Of a stretch of 64,000 nucleotides of DNA, positions 58,975-64,000 are shown in pieces. The stretch lies in NCBI GenBank assembly GCA_035235625.1, contig CP141140.1, positions 66,294,782 to 66,358,781 on the forward strand, read 5' to 3'. How positions within the stretch are numbered: the stretch's first letter is position 1; each line of letters starts with the position of its first letter. This DNA is from Saururus chinensis. Its lineage: Eukaryota; Streptophyta; Magnoliopsida; Piperales; Saururaceae. Position numbers and translations under genes: made by a program. Below the pieces are notes generated by a model. It saw only the letters and a list, made by a program, of their open reading frames with translations, ran no database searches and was not told the origin of the DNA.

Positions 58975-61900
58975 GTAGATGTCATGCCCTGGCATCCACC
59001 CAACCCAAGCCAAACCCGGTACAAGGGACGGTCAAAGCACACGGGGGAGACATGGTTGGTTTAACATTGCAGAAGACTTTAACCCCTCTATGCGGGTATA
59101 TTACACATACGGAGTGCGCACATTTAAACCTTTGTGCAGGAGAAATAAGTAGAACAAAAGAGGACTTTAACTCTGAATTAATCCATAAGTCATATACCCA
59201 CATACTTAAAATACTAAGCCAATACACATAGCTCTAATCATAAAGCTTTACATAGATCTAAAAATATAAGATATACATGAGTCTAAAACAAGAACCACCA
59301 TACATAATGTTCTATAATCATAATAGCATAAATAAAAGAACATAATAAAGTCCAAAAGCATCCACGCCTACTCCCATGCTCTCCCCGACTATTCCTCGTA
59401 CAGAGGATCCTACTTGACTGCATGTTGCACCATGCAGCCCTAAGACAAAAACATAGAAAGTGGGGTGAGTAAAACTTAGTAAGGTTTTGGATATGGAAAT
59501 GGTAAATCAGAAAACAACTACGGCACATCAACATGGTCTATCATATCTACCTATCATATAACATCTCATTTCTCATTACTTTCCTTACCATAACCATACT
59601 AAACATAAGCAATTACCCTGCATGCATATATCTCAAACATGTCATACATATTCATGCACAACTATTCTCCTTCACAACATTCAACCTGCATGACACGTGT
59701 CTCCAACACACAATCACATCATGCATATCTATAACCATTAACCTGCATGAGAAGTGTCTCTACCACACAATCATATCATGCATATTCATCACATTTAAGC
59801 TGCATGAAAAGTGTCCTTATCACACAATCATATCATGTAACTTTATCATATTTAACCTGCATGAGAAATGTCTCGACCACACAATCATATCATGCATATT
59901 CATAATCCATCAACCTACATATCAAGTGTCTCTAACACACAATCACAACCATGCAAGTCAATTAAACAACCTTACTTAATCGGCCGAAGCTTAAGCAGTC
60001 CTTACTCACTCCAAACAATCCCCAGTTGGAAAGTATGAAGGAATTACGCAGTTTGGGTAAATTCCCTAACAGGGAAGAATACCCCCTAGTAAGTCGGTGC
60101 ACTTGGCTACACTAGTCTGGATTCTCAAGGTCGAGATGGTCTCAATAATTTTATCTCCTCATAGCATTACCGCTCTTCTCAACACGGGGAGGAAAACCCA
60201 TCCTCAAGGGACGTAAAACCCCGTCTTTTCGAACATAAAATCGAATTGATAAGCCTCCAATCGATTAATCTAGCAAGCAATATCACACAATTGCATCCAA
60301 TCGATCAACATGGCTAATCTCGATAAAATCTCATTCGTAAATTCATCTCATGATGCATACAACATGGTACATATGTGAGTAATGACTACATGAATTCTAA
60401 TTTATAAAACATGCTCCCTATTAGCCATGCATGCATTATTTCTAATCATAAGCATCAACAATCACTATAATTACCCCCACATGTGTGTGTACATGGTAGA
60501 AACGGTCAATTATAAGCATATGGACATGCATTATAAACACCCCATTAACATACTACACACATGCTTTTTAACATTTAATCATAGCGTCATACTGAAATCA
60601 TGAGTGAAAACCATTGAAAAACATAATTCGAATCAAGTGCAATCTCATGCTAGACTTAAGTAAGCATAATCATTAATACACTTAAAGCTCAACATGGCAC
60701 CATCATTCACCCATAATTTAATCATTATATGTGAAAACATACTAGCCCATTCTCATGCTATAACCTTCCAGGAATCATATTCAAAATGTGAGAAATCATT
60801 CAACATGGATTCAAGACAATAATCTATAACATGCTTAACTGAATAACATGTAATTCACATAATACTTAAACATTCGTCATAGCTTCCAACATCAAACTCA
60901 TACCCTTCTAATAGCTTCACCTAGCATATATTACTCATCATAATCATAAAAATGGTACTTAAGATAAAATTATAAAAAATTAGCAAAATAACCAAAACCA
61001 CAAAACTGTTGTGTTGGCGTTCGAACGTCCTGCAGGGCCGTTTGAATGTCTGGCTGTTCAATCGGCCTATTTGGCCATTCGAATACCTGATCGTTCAATC
61101 GGCTGCCTGACCATTCAATCGATTGCTTGGCCATTCGATTGCCATAAAAGACTTTTCTAGTTTGTCTTTTTCTTCTCGAATTTAAAACCGAAACTTCACA
61201 TAAATATCATAAACCTTCAAATCTCACTCTCAATTATCATAATAATGAAATTCATGCTTATGAAACAGTAAATTTAACCATTTGCAACCAAAAACACAAA
61301 GAAATTATAAGAAAGATTAAGCTTTATTAAATTCATCATTAAAGTTCAAGTCCATGGAAACCTACTTCAAAATCCATCAAAACTTAAATCTAAAATCACA
61401 TACACATTTAGGACAAAATCACTTACTTTCAATGAGCTTCTTGACTTGAAATAGATCTTCCAACACCTTCAAATCCTACCCAAAATAGGGTTTTTGTTCA
61501 TACCTTCATAAATCCGATTTAAAATACCTAAATCTCTTGAAAATTAGCAGATCTAGGGTTTATTGAGTTCAAAAAAGAAATCCCTTTCATAAGGGTTTGA
61601 AATTGAAGTTCAAATTAGTAGCTTTTTTGGTATAAATTGAGATTAAACCTTGTCAAAAGAAGGGATTTGAAAAGTTTAGGAGAAACATGAAGAAATTAGT
61701 GGAAGATTAAGCTAATCCTTACCTTAATCACCTTTCCTTCCTGGAAAATGGGGATTAGGGCTCCTAAAGCTCTAGATTTCTAGCCTTTCCTACTTGGGAA
61801 AGTGGCCGAGCCTTTCTATTTATAGTAGGTATTGGGGTAGACCTAACAAATAGGTGGGGTATAAATAGAATGTTACACTTAGAATGGAAAACTTGCTTAT

Positions 61901-62250
61901 TTTAAGTCCAAATTGATGTCTAAAAAATTGTAAAATATTTAAATACTATCTTAAAATGTTGTTAGGGTCATTTAAGACCTATCATCCTAATTTTGCACGT
62001 GGGGCCCATGACGGGTCCTACCCCCTAACTTTTTGGGGAAAATAGTCAAAGTTCCAAAAAATCTAGAAAAGTCCCATTTGACTTATATTAATATAAAAGT
62101 CATAAAAGTGAAGACAATTCGCTTAAAAACCATTGTTAACCACCTTAAATTCAAAAATAAGTCCAAACCGATTAAAGTTAACATTAAACCACACAATAAT
62201 TATTAAAACAAATAAAATGAACTGGTTGAGTTTAGAGATATTATAGTAGA
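58975..62250 (+). mobile_element. Family B unit B2, 3.3-kb solo-LTR-like with GTAGA target duplication
   Basis: The element is 58980-62245 (3266 bp), TGTCATGCCCTGGC to GAGATATTATA (decayed CA end). GTAGA is at 58975-58979 and 62246-62250. It aligns with B1 along its length but lacks the 1.26-kb duplication. It is TATA-like near 61817 (TTCTATTTATAGTAGG), about 430 bases before the end. There is no coding sequence. Confidence 0.85.
59680..59960. repeat. About 62-bp tandem repeat in B2
   Basis: Five units carrying CCTGCATGAGAAGTGTCTC, CACACAATCATATCATGCA and TATTCAT. B1 has only about two to three such units (35870-35950 and 40435-40510, split by A2), so the array changed size between copies. 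Confidence 0.88.
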
Positions 62251-62530
62251 TCCCATTATGATCTGCATGAGGCTGATTGACCTTGCAGTGGTTCATAGGA
62301 TGTTATTTCAAAATTAGGGTGATGCTCAGGAGCTACAAGGAGCAACAAATGCAGCATTAGAGGCACCAACACTGATGGATAATCGAGATCGACCAGTGAC
62401 TATTGATGAGTTTAGGTTATTTCAGAATGTTGTGTTTCAGAGGCCTACCAACATTAATCGCTTGCTCAAAGCCTAACATCCACATGCTAATAGTGAAGAG
62501 GAGTAAAGCAATGATGATGATGTTGTTGGC

Positions 62531-63055
62531 TGATTTTATATTGATTTTGTATCACTTTTTTTATGTATTCCTTTAATTAAAACTTATTCAATGCATTTAT
62601 GTTTCATTTTGACTATGAGATGTACCTTTAAACTAATTTTATGTTGGGATACGTGAGTGACATGCGATGGTTTGATTGTTGTATTTATTTTCATGTTTTT
62701 TAGTGATGATGATAACTTGATTATGCTTTAGTTAGTGTTTTTATTAATTATTGCTTTAACCTTTTGTCTATGTATGTCAAAAAAAAATGAGAATTGATTA
62801 ATGAAAATCAAAGTGCTTCTCTTTATATCTGATTGGATAATACTATATAAATCAATTTGATTTTAAGTGTGTAGGATAAGTACAAGATTATACAAGGCTT
62901 TTCAAGCTCAATTTTCAACAAGTTTATGTTAAATGAGTTTATGTTAAGTCTTTGTAATATCAAGTTAGTTATTTTGTACAATTTGAAAGTCAATGCACTA
63001 TGTTAAGAGTTGTAATTTTTTTTAATTTTTGAATGTAGAGTTTTGAAAAGAAATA
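62531..63055. other. AT-rich sequence before the 3' LTR
   Basis: No gene is recognised. It would be the 3' end of the internal region of the Copia-like element if the model of the outer element is right. Confidence 0.35.
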
Positions 63056-63070
63056 GCCAAAGGGGGAGAT
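63056..63070 (+). promoter_or_regulatory. Polypurine tract
   Basis: CCAAAGGGGGAGAT directly before TGTAAGAACATATG. A purine run of this kind touching an LTR start is the second-strand primer site of LTR retroelements and is typical of plant Copia (SIRE-like) elements. Confidence 0.75.
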
Positions 63071-64000
63071 TGTAAGAACATATGAGTCATATGTTAAGTT
63101 TATTAACTAATTTCTTTGTCAAAATTATGTCTAAAAACCTTGTGTTTGTATGAATCTTAGAATCAATTAAAGTTGTTGCGATCGAGTCAGATTTGGAATT
63201 GTCAGACTTAAAAAATAGGAGCAAATGTGTCCTTATAGATCAAGACAAAAAATTGAAGAATGTTGAAGGTTTTTAAAACTTATTCAGATCACATTTGCAT
63301 ACCAAAATCACTTCGACAAGTTTCAAAAGTGATTTGAGGTTTCAGAAGGTTTTTGGGTAAAAAAAGTAAAATAAAAAAAACAGGCATAACGATTGATCAC
63401 TACACAAATAGAAAAATAAAACAATTGACTAGGCATTCAATTCAGTACTGTATAAAATGAAGCCAAGAGTTATCGATCAATTGCTCTCATGAATTAATCG
63501 ATTGCTTAAAGTATTGTGCACAAAACAAACAGTGAATTATTGAACACTGTTTTGAAATGCTTTAAGGATAGGTTACCCTAATTAAGCCATTCTAATTTTC
63601 ATTTATTTCATTATTCAAGTTCAAGACCTAAACTGACTTAAAGAGCTATATAAGGATTAAGAATTCACGAATTGTAGAGAGGAAAACTTAGTGGAGATTA
63701 GAGAAAAAATGGTTAATACCTTTTGCACATTGTTTTCCAAAGAAGATTCACATGAAGCTTTAAGTTGAAGACCAATGGTGAATTAATAAGGCTACACCAC
63801 AATTAGAAGAGATTTTACATAGAGATTTCAAAGGATTTGCGGTACATCTTTAATGAGAGATTGAAGATTCTATAAGGCCAAAGTTAATACAACAAGAGGT
63901 ACTTACTGAAGGCTAGAGGAAGACAAAAACAAGGCAAAGAGGAAGAAGTTTGAAGTAATTAAAGGAGAAGACTTGAAGGTCAATAACAACCATTTGAACA
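63071..64000 (+). mobile_element. Copia-like 3' LTR (runs off the window)
   Basis: It starts TGTAAGAACATATGAGTC, the same as 33691. A TATA-like GCTATATAAGGATT lies at about 63645. Later text (GAAGATTCACATGAAG, GAGAAGACTTGAAGG) is like the 3' part of the LTR at 34330-34390. The end lies beyond the window. Confidence 0.6.

Larger units (their letters stand above)
58276..62530 (+). pseudogene. Retroelement-type ORF split by the B2 insertion
   Basis: The left part (58276-58979) starts MRRPKKQKTVESSSRGPRASK and runs in shifting frames through YPRLVKQWSASL, LDDDGV-like text, VIGYERREL, LPRGLGLEVSLVVHSMI, and ILPYPYILC up to ISRVD. The right part (62251-62530) continues PIMICMRLIDLAVVHRM and then RPVTIDEFRLFQ. 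Removing B2 and one GTAGA copy joins the two in one frame. A basic N terminus followed by this kind of text resembles the gag-like or 'putative plant transposon protein' ORFs of plant retroelements; the family is inferred by eye. Several stops and frameshifts are present, plus an 18-bp tandem duplication near 58566-58600. Confidence 0.5.

Overview
This window is nuclear DNA from a flowering plant. The evidence is GT-AG multi-exon genes, a histidine-biosynthesis gene with a plastid-type transit peptide, degraded copies of plant genes (ARABIDILLO, condensin-II CAP-D3), a plant-type Ulp1-like gene, and plant LTR retrotransposon and Helitron debris. I cannot name the species. Gene density is very low: one gene looks intact and most of the rest is repeats.

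Layout. 1-1870 is non-coding, probably LTR-derived on the minus strand. 1930-4615 is a minus-strand mosaic of gene fragments: an RNase H-like piece, seven ARABIDILLO exons, a perfect second copy of 77 bp of the RNase H piece, and two CAP-D3-like exons. 4915-9398 is a minus-strand Ulp1-type protease gene with several frame breaks and a probable lost splice acceptor. Upstream of it lies an array of an 18-bp palindrome, split by a 4.2-kb LTR-like element (9803-14017). 14.7-15.9 kb holds a CGCCGGA-rich leader-like stretch, an LTR remnant and a possible orphan first exon.

The intact gene is imidazoleglycerol-phosphate dehydratase (plus strand, nine exons, 20077-26405). Its coding sequence joins without a break to 281 residues. 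Its first intron carries the integrase end of a Ty3/gypsy element.

26.4-33.7 kb is AT-rich, with an unknown AT-hook ORF, a 67-bp tandem repeat and a decayed Helitron helicase. 33.7-64 kb is a stack of retroelements. A Copia-like LTR starts at 33691 and a matching LTR preceded by a purine tract starts at 63071. Into the first LTR is inserted a complex (34397-53713, 5-bp target duplication GAATA). It contains very long LTR-like units of four families (here A, B, C, D) and almost no protein-coding internal sequence. Family A is 4.2-4.5 kb, B 3.3-4.3 kb, C about 3.9-4.3 kb and D 2.3 kb. A further B unit (58980-62245, target duplication GTAGA) splits a gag-like ORF. Target duplications and interruptions give a relative order of insertion: the outer Copia-like LTR, then the outer C, then C2/B1 and D, then A2 inside B1.
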